Below, one piece after another: positions 1-11,196 of a stretch of DNA of 64,000 nt; position 1 is the first letter of the stretch; the number at the start of each line of letters is the position of its first letter. The stretch comes from Punica granatum (taxonomy: Eukaryota > Streptophyta > Magnoliopsida > Myrtales > Lythraceae). The DNA is taken from assembly GCF_007655135.1 (NCBI RefSeq), contig NC_045130.1:9982001-10046000 (forward strand), given 5' to 3'. A program made the position numbers and the translations under genes. The notes under the pieces are model-generated. The model did no database searches, was not told the origin of the DNA, and saw only the letters and a program-made list of their open reading frames with translations.

Positions 1-686
1 TTGTCGACCAATACGTGGTTGTCAACCAATACGATTTGCCTCCAGCATAGTACTCGCTTTTCCGGTACAGCATAAATTTGATGAAAAAAAATAGTATACA
101 CTACGCGTATTCAGATGTCGGTAATGAATTTGGCTCATTCAATAATTTCCGAGAAAGGAGTTTGGACCATATGAGCAATTCCAGGTACTTTCCCTTGGAG
201 ACAACTGCCACGTTTCCATTGGAAGCAGGACTGTCATCGTTTCATATAGATGGGATCCACCTACCCGATTAAATAAATTAAAAGGTATGAGAGGACAAAA
301 AAATGGTATCGCTTTCAGTGCCGTCGTGATCAATAGCACACTCTTTTCCTCTCCACCATGGAAGGCTGCTAACTTCTCTAGGAAGGGGTAGACTCGAGCA
401 AAGACCAGGGATTGATTGACCATATAGCCACATATGTACATGTTATTTGCAGTGTAGGGAAGTGCACAAATAGTTTTATGTCAAAACCTATTACGATAAT
501 AGGTGAGTGAGTGAGTAAACAACGTTTAGCTTAAGAATTACGATAATGATGTATTAAAAGTTCCTCATGCGTATATGTGAGGACAGTTTAAGAGAGCTGC
601 ACTCTGCTTTCTGGAACTGTGTCTCTGCTCTTACGGAGTGTTACTGAGATAAGGAACAAAAGAGGTTTTGAGAGAGGAGGGCAAAG
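1..686 (+). promoter_or_regulatory. Upstream region of NAC copy A
   Basis: No gene is seen here. From about position 95 the sequence is homologous to about 13717-14372 upstream of NAC copy B, so it is the duplicated promoter and 5' leader. The best TATA candidate is TATTAAAAG at 552-560, about 130 bases before the start codon. The corresponding site in copy B reads TATAAAAG, so copy A appears to have a weaker box. Near the window edge a roughly 15-base motif (TTGTC-ACCAATACG) occurs twice at 1-33. Short ORFs here are poorly conserved between copies and are not called. Confidence 0.45.
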
Positions 687-3040
687 ATGATGGCCGGTGA
701 GATGCAAGCAGCCATACAGAAGGTGCCAATGGGGTACCGGTTCCACCCGACAGATGACGAGGTACTCAGCTACTACTTGAGGAGAAAGAACCAGGGGCTT
801 CAAGAACCGGAATGCGTCATTCCCGAGGTCGATATTTGCAGGTGGGAACCCCGGCAATTACCAGGAAAGTTTAGGGGTAAGTTAATCATCAACTAGCAGT
901 ATGATAGAATTCCTCGATCAGCCTCAAACTAGCCGATTCTCGAAATACAGCTAATCCGTGTCCTCTGCCAATTACTTTCCAAGTCCCTTGCTCAAATATC
1001 GTAGGCTAATCCTACCTTAAGCTGGTTATTGTTTGTTGCTTAATATGATTCCAAGCTACGGTATCTGCTTCTTAATTTTAATTGATCATATGCTTGTGTT
1101 GCCTGAACATGAGTTGTTTCATTTGTGTTGATACAGAATCATCGATTGTAGAGCCAAAAGACCCCGAGTGGTGGTTCTTCTGTGAGCAGGAGCCCGGTCG
1201 AACCCATCGGAGGTCAACCAATGAAGGGTTCTGGAAGAAAACTGGTCGCCCGAGGGATCTGACGAGTTCATTTAGCAAAGAGGTGATTGGGTCTAAGAAC
1301 TTCCTAACGTTCTTCCAAGGAAATAGTTCCAACAGTACCAAGACTGACTGGGTCATGCACGAATACCACCTGCTGAGCAATGCTCTCGATGGCCTTCTCC
1401 GGGGCAATGTACATAATCCTTCTTCCCTGCTCCCATTGTTTTGATTGAGAATATCCCGGCATGTATATGATATCGCCCATTTGCCTACAGTTCCAAAATT
1501 ATCAATAAATTGGTCTCTCAAACTCTGTCTGTTGGGCCTATCGCCGAATTTGGTGATCTGAGCTTGAGATGAACTGACTATTTCATCATACGCGGTGAAT
1601 TGAACTCCTTGAGCTGATATATGTTGCTTAATTGACTTTGCAGAGGAAGAACTACGTTTTGTGTATGATAAAGTGCAATCCAGACAAGAGGGCCAATTCA
1701 ACTCCATCCTTCCATGAATATGAATATGAACGATGTGAGCCTACGACTATCGACTGGGATGAATTTCTTGAGCTGGAACCTGACGATGGTTTCATACCAG
1801 AGGTGAGGACGAGCATATTTCCAAGATGAGCAAACAGACATAACTCGTTTTCCTATTCCTTTCGTTTTGTATATAGTTGGTACTATTTGCAATTGCTGAT
1901 TTGTGCTGTGGAAATTGCAGCATTTGATTCTAGCGACAATGCAATCGCTAGAACCCCCGCGCAGGACTCCGACAAACTCGCCGCCTATGATGATGGTAGA
2001 GTCCCAACAGCATTTCTCCAGTTCAGCTGATTCCACTGCCATGCAGTTATCGTCTGAAAGGGACTCTATTGAGTTGGATTCGCCACTTTCTGCCAGTGAA
2101 GACAGCGATGTCACTGATTTCTTGAATCAGGTTCTCATAGACCAGGATGACCACTTCGATGGACTTGAAATGCAAACAGATGTTTTCCCATCTGGAGTTA
2201 TCCAAGACCTGGTACAAATGCTCGGCCTCTATCATTGTGATTAGTCTTGAGGATCTTGGGATGGATTTCTAAATGTAGATAGAGTGGATCGAAGTTTAGG
2301 ACATATTACAAATGCCTTTCCATCTCTTTTTTGCCTTTGCAGGATGACAATATGTTTGAAACATTGATGCCTCATGAAGAGCAAGCGGTTATTATGGAGA
2401 ATAAACAGACACAAAAGGTGGAGTCAATCCATGGTTATGTCCCTATAGACGAGAAGAAAGGCATTGTTGAAGACGATTTCCCCAAACCAACTGCTTCTTC
2501 TCTTCGACTAAAGAGTCCTGAAGTGAAGAGCAAGAAAGAAGCTCCCAAGGTTACTTCATATAAGCCGGCAGAGGCTAAAGCACAGAAGCACGCTCCTACT
2601 AAGTTCAAAGAGGAAATGTTATCTGCCTGCTCATCCTCGACTTCCATCCACAAACCAAGAGAAGCAGTAAGCATCATGAAAATCATTAACACAAAGCATA
2701 TTGATATGTTCATATTTTGCAAGTGAAAAGTTTGGCATTACAATTACAATTACACGGACGTGTTTCTCAGTAGTATCTTCCTCGAGTTAACAAAGACGTA
2801 TATCTGCAGGTGAGACGGTTTGAAGGCCAATGTCATCCGCTGGAGATAAACTCCATCGTGGCTCTCAACGGACACGAACAAGCCGCTCGAGAACTGAAAC
2901 CGATTGCCACCAGAGCAAAGCCAATGTCTTCTTCCACCAGAAAACGTTCCAATGACGATCCATTCATGGTGTATATTCTGAATCTGCTTGTAGGCGTTAT
3001 GTTGTTCAGATTCATTTTGTATATAATCTTCAACCTTTGA
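687..3040 (+). CDS. Membrane-anchored NAC transcription factor, copy A
   Basis: Six exons fit GT-AG rules and phase: 687-876, 1137-1408, 1644-1802, 1921-2211, 2343-2666 and 2810-3040, giving about 488 residues. The NAC DNA-binding domain fills exons 1-3. Visible subdomains are GYRFHPTDDE then YYLRRK (A), PEVDICRWEP (B), DPEWWFFC and GFWKKTG (C), and WVMHEYHL (D); subdomain E is YVLCMIK. Exons 4 and 5 encode an acidic, then Lys/Ser-rich linker. The last about 25 residues are hydrophobic (VYILNLLVGVMLFRFILYII), a C-terminal transmembrane anchor. This layout is that of NTL-type NAC factors, which are held at a membrane until released to enter the nucleus. The exon 4/5 junction is inferred: reading on past 2211 ends at a stop at 2242-2244. 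The start could be either of two adjacent ATGs (687 or 690). The target genes and releasing protease cannot be told from sequence. Confidence 0.85.
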
Positions 3041-3769
3041 GACGTTAATGCTCTATATGCGGGAGTATTATCCTCCGACGCCAAAGATGTCGGTGAGGGT
3101 CCAACGTTCTGTTAGGTTGTCTACTATTTTCCCAGGCAAGACTTGTAAGCATTCCTCCCGCATGTAATTGTTGTCTGCTGCCATCCGAGAGACTTCATAT
3201 GCTGGAAAGTAAAGCATCTTATGTTATTACTCCATTCCATTCCCTCGTTATTCCACCATAGCAAGAGGACCACATAAGTTCCGGGATTTTGCTAACAGGT
3301 TATTGTTAGGCCTGTACAGAAACTCCTGCGAGCATAAAGATCAATTGATGCATAGTAATAGGCAAGCTTCGAGGAAAGGAAAGGCGCCATTGGAATATGA
3401 TCAAATTACCAGACCAACTGCTGGTTGCAGCTTCTCTCATGTCATTCAGATCTCGGGTGGAATTACATGTTTCAAGAAGTTTTAGGGACTGAGTTGTAAC
3501 AAATAGTCTATGACACCATAGGGACCTTTTCGCAATTAAAACCCAGAAAGTCAAATGGCAAGACTGGTCGACGGTCAACAGTTTCCACATACTTCAGGTA
3601 CTCCCGACCTCACCCAATCATTACCTCCAACCTCCAAACGGAATAAACGCCCACAGAATCAGAGACAGACGGTAGCCTACCCCTGGTTTCATCAAAACCG
3701 ACATCTCTCTCTGTGCACAAATACATACAGCTTCTCTAGCTTAGAGTTCAACCTTCAGAGAGTGCATCA
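3041..3769. other. 3' flank of NAC copy A
   Basis: This stretch follows the NAC stop codon and is conserved with 16650-17336 of unit B. It probably holds the 3' UTR and then the spacer before a small ORF. No conserved reading frame is seen: the short ORFs present are not preserved between the two copies. Confidence 0.4.
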
Positions 3770-4021
3770 ATGGCTCCAAGTGCAGCAATGTTGATTCTTC
3801 ACTTCCAACCAAGAGCCGCATCCTCCCAACAAAGCATATATCCTCAGAAAGAATCAACACAACTCAACGTTGAGGTCTTTGCGGAGCCATTTAGGAGAGA
3901 AAAACTGAGGTCAAGCAAGATCGAGAAGCGGCAGGGCCTCGCATCTGACCCTTCCATCCCATCTTCGACTACCCAACCCGACAGAAGGTTTGAAGATGCT
4001 CTACAGCTCGGCTGCTGCTAG
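3770..4021 (+). CDS. Small unrecognised ORF, 83 residues
   Basis: An intronless ORF starts at an ATG in a fair context (CATCAATGGC) and encodes 83 residues that are Ser/Gln-rich, then basic, ending in LQLGCC. I do not recognise the family. The unit B copy keeps the start codon and the first 28 or so residues with few changes, then hits a stop (ATCAAAGTTTAA at about 17429-17440), while the DNA beyond the stop remains alignable. So either this is a real short gene that has died in unit B, or it is non-coding sequence with a chance ORF. It lies between the convergent NAC and pyrophosphatase genes and could be part of a transcript 3' end. Confidence 0.3.
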   Translation: MAPSAAMLILHFQPRAASSQQSIYPQKESTQLNVEVFAEPFRREKLRSSKIEKRQGLASDPSIPSSTTQPDRRFEDALQLGCC

Positions 4022-5976
4022 GAGATATATAATATACATCTTCAATTTGTGTCTGTGTATTTGTATCAGCAATGAATCATGAGATGCCAATGGTCGTACT
4101 GTATGAGAATGCAAATAGTAGAATGCAATCACTTTCGTTTCTCACTTCAATCCCAGAATAGTACTTCAATGATTCACCGGAATGATAAATAAGACCAACG
4201 GGTGTCCATCCTTAGCATAGACAAGCTACATCAGAGGGTCATGTACAGCTCTATAATGAGAAGAAAAAGTAAATAAATATAGGTCCGCGCCCCCCCACTA
4301 ATTGATGTGCTACCGATATGAGCTCACCAGGAGAGGAATAGGCTATGTTTCCCTTGAAGAGATGGGTGCTCCTAACAGTCTCAAGTTTACACGAGAGATA
4401 ACTCTCCAGAAGGTATGGATCTCTTGACGAGCTTAGCCCACGACTCGTTCGTCTCTGTTATTACCTTTAAAGCATAATGCTACAAAAGGCAGCAATTTTA
4501 TACCAGCAAGGGAACGTTTCCGCATTATGACGTATCTATCATTAAGCATCATATAGATTGGCATTACCCTTGCAAGGATAAATTTACCTTGTTTGCTGGC
4601 TTGTTGCCGAGACCAAACTCGTTAGCGGGCTTGCCATCAGGAACCGGTCCCTGATTGCTGTTAGGGTACCCTGAAGATGGAATAAATCCAGATCAGACGT
4701 TGCAATAAGATGCTCCTCAGTACTTCAGATAGTATTCAATATTCATATGTAAACAGCAATAGCAACTATTTCTACTGGTACAAGTAGCAAATACAGATCA
4801 ATCTTCCTTTTCCACTCAATAATAACTTGCGGACATGACCGAAAAGTAAATACAAGCCTTGCTTTTTTTCTTATACAAAATCACCGTAACTGATGGATGA
4901 ATTTCACTGTTGCCCACTAGTTCCAGTTTATCTCGTAGTTCCACAGGATAAGGTATCTAAACTTAGATTTACAACATTTACTGCATCTGGAGGGAGAGGA
5001 ACGCCAGGTTCTACTGGAATCAAGTCTCGTCTCCAACAATTATAATACGAAGGATCTTCTCGGATGTGAAAGCAAAGTTTTCTGTTCTTCCTCGATTCTC
5101 ATGCAAAATTGTACACTCTATCATTGCGAGGCATATGTTTCACCATTTTGATACTGCACTTAGTTGATCTGGCGTAACTCTTGGGTATTTTCTGTTTCTG
5201 TTTTTGCTCTGTATAAAGGTAAATGGTACAGGTTTCTGATGTAAATTAAATTTGTTATCAATGAAGTTTTACCATTTACCCAAAAAAACTTAGATTTACA
5301 AAGCAATCTTCAATCCAAGCCATCATATAAAATAGTCCATATGAAGAGAGACTGATCGGACAGATAAATAAGGATATTGATGATGAGACCATTTATAACA
5401 ATGTGCTCTGCAGTGAACTATTGGAGGAGAGGAAAAACATGAAAGAGATTCCGAGGGCATTGATTTTTTGTAGGTACGTACCGGGAAATGCTTCTCGACA
5501 TCATCAACATCGTTCACTAAGGAAGCCTTGGGATCATCATCCAACGAAATTGCTACTATTTTCCAGTCAAGTTCACCCTCATCAATCATTGCTAGGGCAG
5601 CCAAGGGCTTGACCCTGAGAATCTGCCCAATGTCTCTTCGTGTTTCACCAATCTCAACAACATCAACTAAGCAAGAAAAGATCATTAAGTAAATTAAACC
5701 ACCAAAATATATATATATATATATTTAAATTTTCTTTTTCTTTTTCGGCTTTTTGCTGTATGTATCTGATCAGAGGAGTCAATGAGTTGCTGGAATACTT
5801 ATAGATTTGCAATTTCACCAGGAAGAAGGGTGGCAGTAACAGAATAGCAAACACCTGGATCATTATCCCCAAACGCCCCTTCAACTCAGAATTAGCAAAT
5901 GATGGGTCTTCCCAGGTTTGTGGGAGCAACCCATAGTTCCAGTGGATATTGTACCTGTGGAGAAAAAAAAGGAGTT

Positions 5977-5978
<2 letters not shown>

Positions 5979-6009
<31 letters not shown>
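5979..6009. repeat. (AT)n microsatellite
   Basis: A run of alternating A and T of about 31 bases lies in intron 2 of the pyrophosphatase pseudogene. A similar, interrupted run lies at the matching place in unit B (about 19220-19246). Confidence 0.9.
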
Positions 6010-6011
<2 letters not shown>

Positions 6012-6060
6012 CGAAAGTAGTCTATATGATGAACACAGGGCATTGAATTAAAATATCATA

Positions 6061-7003
6061 TGAATGGAAAGTATTCTATTTGCTTGTGAGCTCTAAAATT
6101 TATATCATCTAATGTGGATATGAAATTTATAAAATTAAAGTTTACAGAGTATAAAAAACATATAAATCAATATTAATAATTGTCTTACTATCTAACATTT
6201 CATAATAAAATTTTTTTACAATGTCCGTGCAAGGCACGGGTTCAATAGCCTAGTATTGACATAATTGAGATTGGTCATAGGGACAATTGCAATTGTCTTC
6301 ATTAATATTTTACAAATTAATTGTTCTTTAAATTCTAAAATAAGAGGCTTAATGATGTGCCTCTAAATATACATTATAGAGACCAGTGCATCTGCTTCTT
6401 AAACATTGAGGCAATTAAATTTGTTCAAAAATGGTAACATATAACTTTTATCCATTGCCCACATCTAAGAATGATACAAAATCAATAACATGCCAAAAAG
6501 TTGTTTCTATTAACTTTTGGCTACAATGACAGCAAAGAAGTAAAACTTGTAACTTCTCTAAAGACCTTGCACTAAGTTGTGTGAATGAACTTTATAAAAA
6601 TAAAACTTGTGTCAATACACTGAGACCGCTCCATCCTCTTATGTGCTGAAAACAACAAAAAATAAAAAGTGGGAAGACTGCCATTCCCCTAGGTAGGGAT
6701 CTAGCTTCATAAGGTGGAGATCAATGTTAGGTTCGACGTTAATTTGGAATTGCCAAGGTATGATAGATAGGTGAAATTGATATATGACCTTTCGGAGGTC
6801 CATCATGTTACGTTTGGCCAATTGCGGTGGCCAGGAGGACTTGGTGGGCCGGTGAGCTCGATGCCCGGACAGCAAACAAGGCAGCATTTCTCGTTAAATT
6901 TTGTAGTTTCAACTTTTAAATGAACTTTGGAAGTTCAGGGAGCGGCAGTTTAAAGTTGCCAAACTTTGGAGGGGTATTTTTCAAAGTTTAATTCAAAGTT
7001 CGA
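6061..7003. repeat. Inserted dispersed repeat with Helitron 3' end (copy R1)
   Basis: This block interrupts the match between unit A and unit B in pyrophosphatase intron 2: the unit B sequence passes directly from the left flank to the right flank. Most of it (about 6083-6965) is homologous to 11866-12760. It includes a perfect hairpin CCGTGC-AAG-GCACGG at 6225-6239, followed 10 bases later by CTAG at 6250-6253 and a T. That is the signature of a Helitron 3' end, but the matching 5' end is not present here. Downstream, a minus-strand ORF at 6639-6887 is conserved with the copy at 12424-12672. Confidence 0.65.
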
Positions 7004-8026
7004 CGGCAACATAAAAAATAAATAAATTAAATAACACGAAAGAAACATGACAAAATATCTGTAAGAAAGGTCGCAGATGAAAAACCCCACAACCCCAGAT
7101 AAGAACCACATCATTTCCTCGCTTAAGTTGTGGGACAAGGCAGGAGTTTTGAAGTATGGACGACAAAGCATTATATGCTGGTCAACCGACAAAACCAATC
7201 TGATCCTTCATCTTTCAAAGAATGAAACTCGAAGCCACCAGCTCGGAATGGATAGAACTAGATTAAATAATGCAGTGCAGAAATATCCCAGAAGAAGCAA
7301 ATCGTGCGGATAATATCGGAGCTTCCCCTTCTTTGTGTCCTGCTTGATCGGGGTGAATGGCTCATGAGTGGCGACCTCCATCTTTGCACTCGACTCCTTT
7401 GGTATTTCAACTACAAAGTTGAAAACACCATCGCCCAAATGCAATGGTATGTAATGCCAAGGAGATACCTGCCCAAATCAGCTTGTAAAAGTTTTTCCAC
7501 ATGTTGACAGTATAAAAAATTTTCATTTATTTGGGCCGCGGGGCCTCAGGAATGAAGTCTTGGAGAGGAGGCATGAGGTGGCGGCGGCCGGATTCACCCT
7601 CGCGGTGGCCATTGAAGCCGGAGCCTAAGGAGGAGGGTGGCGAAGCGGAGGGAGAGGAAGAAAGCACTTTTGAGTGAAGAACCCCAGAAAGGGACGATAG
7701 GGCCTCTCTAATCTAGTCTAGTCAGGGAGGAGATCAGTCCGGTGAGAAGAAGGACATTGTGGAAGAGGAAACAGGGAAGACGATCGGGACCAAGAGAATC
7801 TCGGTCTTTTACAGCGGTAAACAAGGAAACGCCCACACGATGGAGTGGGCCATGCACGAATATCACCTAAATGCAGATGCTGCAGACAACACCATCACCG
7901 ACCCGGTAAAGAGTTCTTCCCTCTCTACTTTTGGTTACTTCTCCTTCTGTATCTTGATCTTGTTGCTTCTTTCACGAAGATGGCTATCGCACTTCGTCAC
8001 GTAAAAAAGAAGGCCCTAAACAAGAA

Positions 8027-8130
8027 GGGTAACTTGAAGAAGCAGCAAAGCAAGAAGGGCAACTCAAAGAAGCAACAGAGCAAGAAGGACAACTCAAAGA
8101 AGCAGCAGAGCAAGAAGGCTGGTTCTCCTT
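8027..8130 (+). repeat. 30-base coding minisatellite (KKGNSKKQQS)
   Basis: About three and a half direct repeats of a 30-base unit encode the ten-residue motif KKGNSKKQQS, with G/D and L/S variants. They lie in the second exon of NAC-like fragment C, just after the NAC domain. The frame is kept across all units. Confidence 0.75.
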
Positions 8131-8396
8131 CCTATGAGGCCGATTCAATCAGACATGGGATTGAAACCCGGGAACAAATTTTCAGGTGATAAATGACTTT
8201 GAATCGGCATCTCAACAAGGTTTAATATTTACCCATCCGAAAATTGTATGCAATAATCCTTCTTGCTTCAGGAATTCTCACTGCTTGTGGAGGAAGAAAA
8301 CATCCCAGCTCAGCCAGAGAAGGGCTCTCCAAGTGTCGGTGTATATTCTCCCAAGCAATTCCCGATGGCAGAGCGATCGGCTATTGTTAACCATGG

Positions 8397-10588
8397 TTTT
8401 TTTTTTTTTGATAAATGGTAGAAACTTTCATTAATCAAAAGGAATTACATCAACAAACCATTTAACCAGTACATCATCAACAACATCAAAAAACTCCCAG
8501 TCTACATCTCAAAAGAAAATTGATTAACTATTAGCACTTTCAAGAGAGTAAAAGATGTGATGGACTATGACAGAATTAACAATTTGGTGAGAGAATCGGG
8601 GGAGCACATATAACTTTGCTTTTACATCTGCAAAGATCTTTCGAACCATAGCCACTGTAGATGAGGCTTGTCCTTGATAGATTCTAGCGTTCCTCTCTCG
8701 CCATATGCTGTAAATGCAGTGTGTCCAAAGTAACTTTAGGCAAATCACATCAAGTTTCTTGCCTCGAAGAGAGGATATCCAACGAAATTCCGTATTCCAG
8801 CATACTTGTGTTCGGTGTAAGCCGATTCGAGCCAACAAACTCCTCCAAATTCCTTGGGTGACTGGACAATCAAAAAAGAGGTGGTCGCGAGTCTCCCACT
8901 GCATATGACAGAAGTCACATTCAGTTGCTTGAAGCTGAGTCCCCCATTTGAAAATACGATCCTTCGTCGCTAATCTGTTATGTATACAGAGCCAACTAAT
9001 AAAAGAAGAACGAGGAAGGTGCCCATCAAACCAAATGGCATTGCTCCATTCAATTCTTGGACTGCTGGGCCTTAAACACTTCCAGGCATTAGCAAGAGAA
9101 TATTGCCCCGATTTGTGAAGAGACCATAAAACTCTATCCTGGTTGGAAGGTTCGAGATTAGCGGCCATGTCTCGGATCAAAGAGGCTTGTGGGTCAGAGC
9201 TCCTAGGCCAGTGCCAATGGCCTTCCGTTAGAACAGCGCTAACATTTACATGCTCACTAAGAGAAGGAAAGCATTGAAGTCCTCTGCAGCAGAATTTGAT
9301 CAAAGGACCGACTGGGAGCCAAGTATCATGCCAAAATGAGACTGTTGTGCCAGAGCCAACTTCACAACTAACATAAGGAAACATCAGAGGTCTAAGTTGC
9401 ATTAGTTTCCTCCAATTCCATGAGCAATCTCCAGGTATACGTAAAGACCAAAGACTTCGGCCTTTTGTTAAGTGTTTCTTGGCCCACGCGACCCAAAGGG
9501 ACCCTGAACTCACTAGGAGAGACCATAAGTTTTTCAGCATACACACCTTGTTCCACAAACTTAAATCTTTGATGCCGAGGCCTCCCTCAGCTTTGGAAAG
9601 ACAAACGGTCTCCCAACTGATTTTGCCCCCACCTGTGTGTTGTTCAAGACCTTTCCAGAGGAAGGATCGACATTTCTGATGCACTAGCTTTACAACTTGT
9701 TTCGGAAGAATGAAGTGGGAGCACCAGTAACTGGCCATACTAAAGAGGACAGAGTTGATCAATTGCAATCTACCTGCATAAGACAGGTGCTTCACAGACC
9801 AACTCTTGATTCTTTTCACAATTCTCTCAGTTAGGGCTTCACAATTCCTTGAAGAAAGTTTCCCAGATATAAGGGGAAGACCTAAATAACGCACAGGGAG
9901 TACACCTCTTTTAAAACCAGACCAAGTCATCAGATCAATCACAGATTCTCCAGAGATGCCTCCCGTAAATATTTCAGACTTTTCAGGGTTCAACTTCAAG
10001 CCAGACCAATGATAAAATGTGTTCAACAGATCAAGAATGGCAGCGATGGACGTCTTAGAACCATTTGTGAATAGCAGCAAATCATCCGCAAAGCATAGAT
10101 GGGTTAATTGAAGTGATTTACATCTAGGATGATAGCCAACTTTACCTTCAGCTGCAGCCGAATCCATAAGCTGTGAAAATACCTCCATGGCAATGACGAA
10201 AAGAAATGGGGATAGTGGGTCACCCTGTCTAACTCCTCGCTGGCCTGGGAAGTATCCTGCTAAGGATCCGTTAATAACCACAGAAAAATAAGGCGAGGTG
10301 ATGCAGCCTTTAATCCACCAGAGAAAAATGGGAGGAAATCCCATGGCTTCCAAACTGTTGAGAATGAAATCCCAACTTAAAGAGTCAAAGCCTTCATAAG
10401 ATCTATCTTTATAGCACATCGAGGGAATACTCCTTGCCTGTGGTAGTTTCTCACAAACTCATGAGCAAGTAAAACATTATCTGAAATTCTCCTTCCTTGC
10501 ACAAAAGCTGTTTGATTTAAGCTGATAATATCAGGGAGAACTTCTTTCAATCTATTGGCAAGCACCTTAGTTTTAACTACGAACATGG
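8397..10588 (-). mobile_element. 5'-truncated L1-type LINE
   Basis: The element reads on the minus strand. Its 3' end is a poly-A tail, seen as 13 T at 8397-8409. A long frame (8524-10419, 631 codons) encodes the C-terminal half of LINE ORF2: reverse transcriptase with QGDPLSPFLF and the FADD active-site box (LCFADDLLLF), then the zf-RVT region with FISWLCIHNRL and the C-x2-C/H-x-C pattern of CDFC...HLFFDC. The upstream frame (10377-10634) adds KVLANRLK and QTAFVQGRRISDN, joined through one frameshift near 10400 at KIDLMKA-FDSLSW. The endonuclease and the first part of the reverse transcriptase are missing, as usual for 5'-truncated LINEs. CATGG is present at both ends (8392-8396 and 10584-10588), a possible short target-site duplication. 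It sits inside an exon of NAC-like fragment C. Confidence 0.9.
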
Positions 10589-10871
10589 ATACACTCGTAA
10601 CATGGCTTGCGAGCAAAGTAACTCCAATATGCAAAGCGGATTGGAAAACCTTGGAAGCAATGAAACAAGCCAGAACTCAACTTTCATTGGACAACCTTCT
10701 GTGGAATCGTCGGTCTTTGGACGGCCGGATTATACAGCGGGAGAAACATGCCATAATGAAGACATCACTTTACATAACGATGACTGTGAAGATGGTATCT
10801 GTCTGTGGGAGTTGGATTTCTGGAGAGATGAGCAGCTGATGCAAGAACTGATTCATGAGGCGCTTTTCTAA

Positions 10872-11196
10872 TGGTAGCCCAAGGATGATGATGGCATAAG
10901 AAGACAGAGGGATCAGAATTAATTATGTGATTTGGATATCCATTTGTGCTATTCCATTCTCATCAGTTGTCTTGCCTCGTTTTAGCGCGACAATGTATTA
11001 TGATGTATTGAACTTCTTTTTCCAGTTAAGGTGACAATGTGTGATGTTTGTGCTATTTCATTATCATCAGTTGCCTCTTTTGCGCATTTGTGATGGTTTG
11101 GTGAATGACTGAATGGTTTATTGCTAACTAAAAATTTCATATAGAACTATTGTAAAATATTTTAAAATTAAATTTGTTGCTATTATTAATAGAAAA
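10872..11196. other. 3' flank of NAC fragment C
   Basis: AT-rich DNA follows the stop codon at 10871. It probably includes the former 3' UTR. No reading frame, RNA gene or clear repeat is seen here. Confidence 0.4.

Larger units (their letters stand above)
4387..7612 (-). pseudogene. Chloroplast inorganic pyrophosphatase pseudogene, copy A
   Basis: All six exons of the intact unit B gene can be found, on the minus strand, at roughly 7529-7612, 7302-7462, 5855-5955, 5474-5660, 4589-4672 and 4387-4479. Several breaks are visible. Exon 1 keeps the start codon (7610-7612) and about 29 codons of the transit peptide, then joins intron sequence and stops, because about 0.6 kb including the rest of exon 1 is deleted. 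Exon 3 has lost one base within the NSEVEG codons (near 5880), shifting the frame before the DNDPVD motif. Exon 5 has lost 16 bases (near 4640) that in unit B lie between two GGAA direct repeats. Exon 4 has gained one in-frame Asp codon. Intron 2 carries an extra insertion of about 0.94 kb. A functional enzyme from this copy is very unlikely. Confidence 0.85.
7759..10871 (+). pseudogene. NAC-like gene fragment C, split by a LINE
   Basis: The first recognisable exon starts inside the NAC domain: TGKTIGTKRISVFY, then WAMHEYHLN, which are subdomains C and D, ending at a GT near 7908. Subdomains A and B are absent because the sequence abuts the duplicated pyrophosphatase promoter at about 7735. 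A second exon (about 7980-8189) begins with residues like subdomain E (IALRHVKKK), followed by a Lys/Gln-rich repeat. A third exon starts at 8272 after TTGCTTCAG and reads EFSLLVEEEN through SAIVNHG at 8396. A LINE follows, and the same frame resumes at 10589 (YTRNMACEQSN) to a stop at 10869-10871. The C-terminus has no membrane segment and differs from copies A and B, so this comes from another NAC subgroup. It lacks an N-terminus and is interrupted, so I call it a pseudogene. Confidence 0.7.

Noticed and set aside
2810..2812. GTG as a start for a separate small membrane protein
   Set aside because: It follows an acceptor (CTGCAG) and continues the NAC frame in phase; it is exon 6.
6221..6260. 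tRNA or small RNA gene suggested by the GGTTCAATAG hairpin
   Set aside because: No cloverleaf can be formed; the hairpin plus CTAG-T is a Helitron end.
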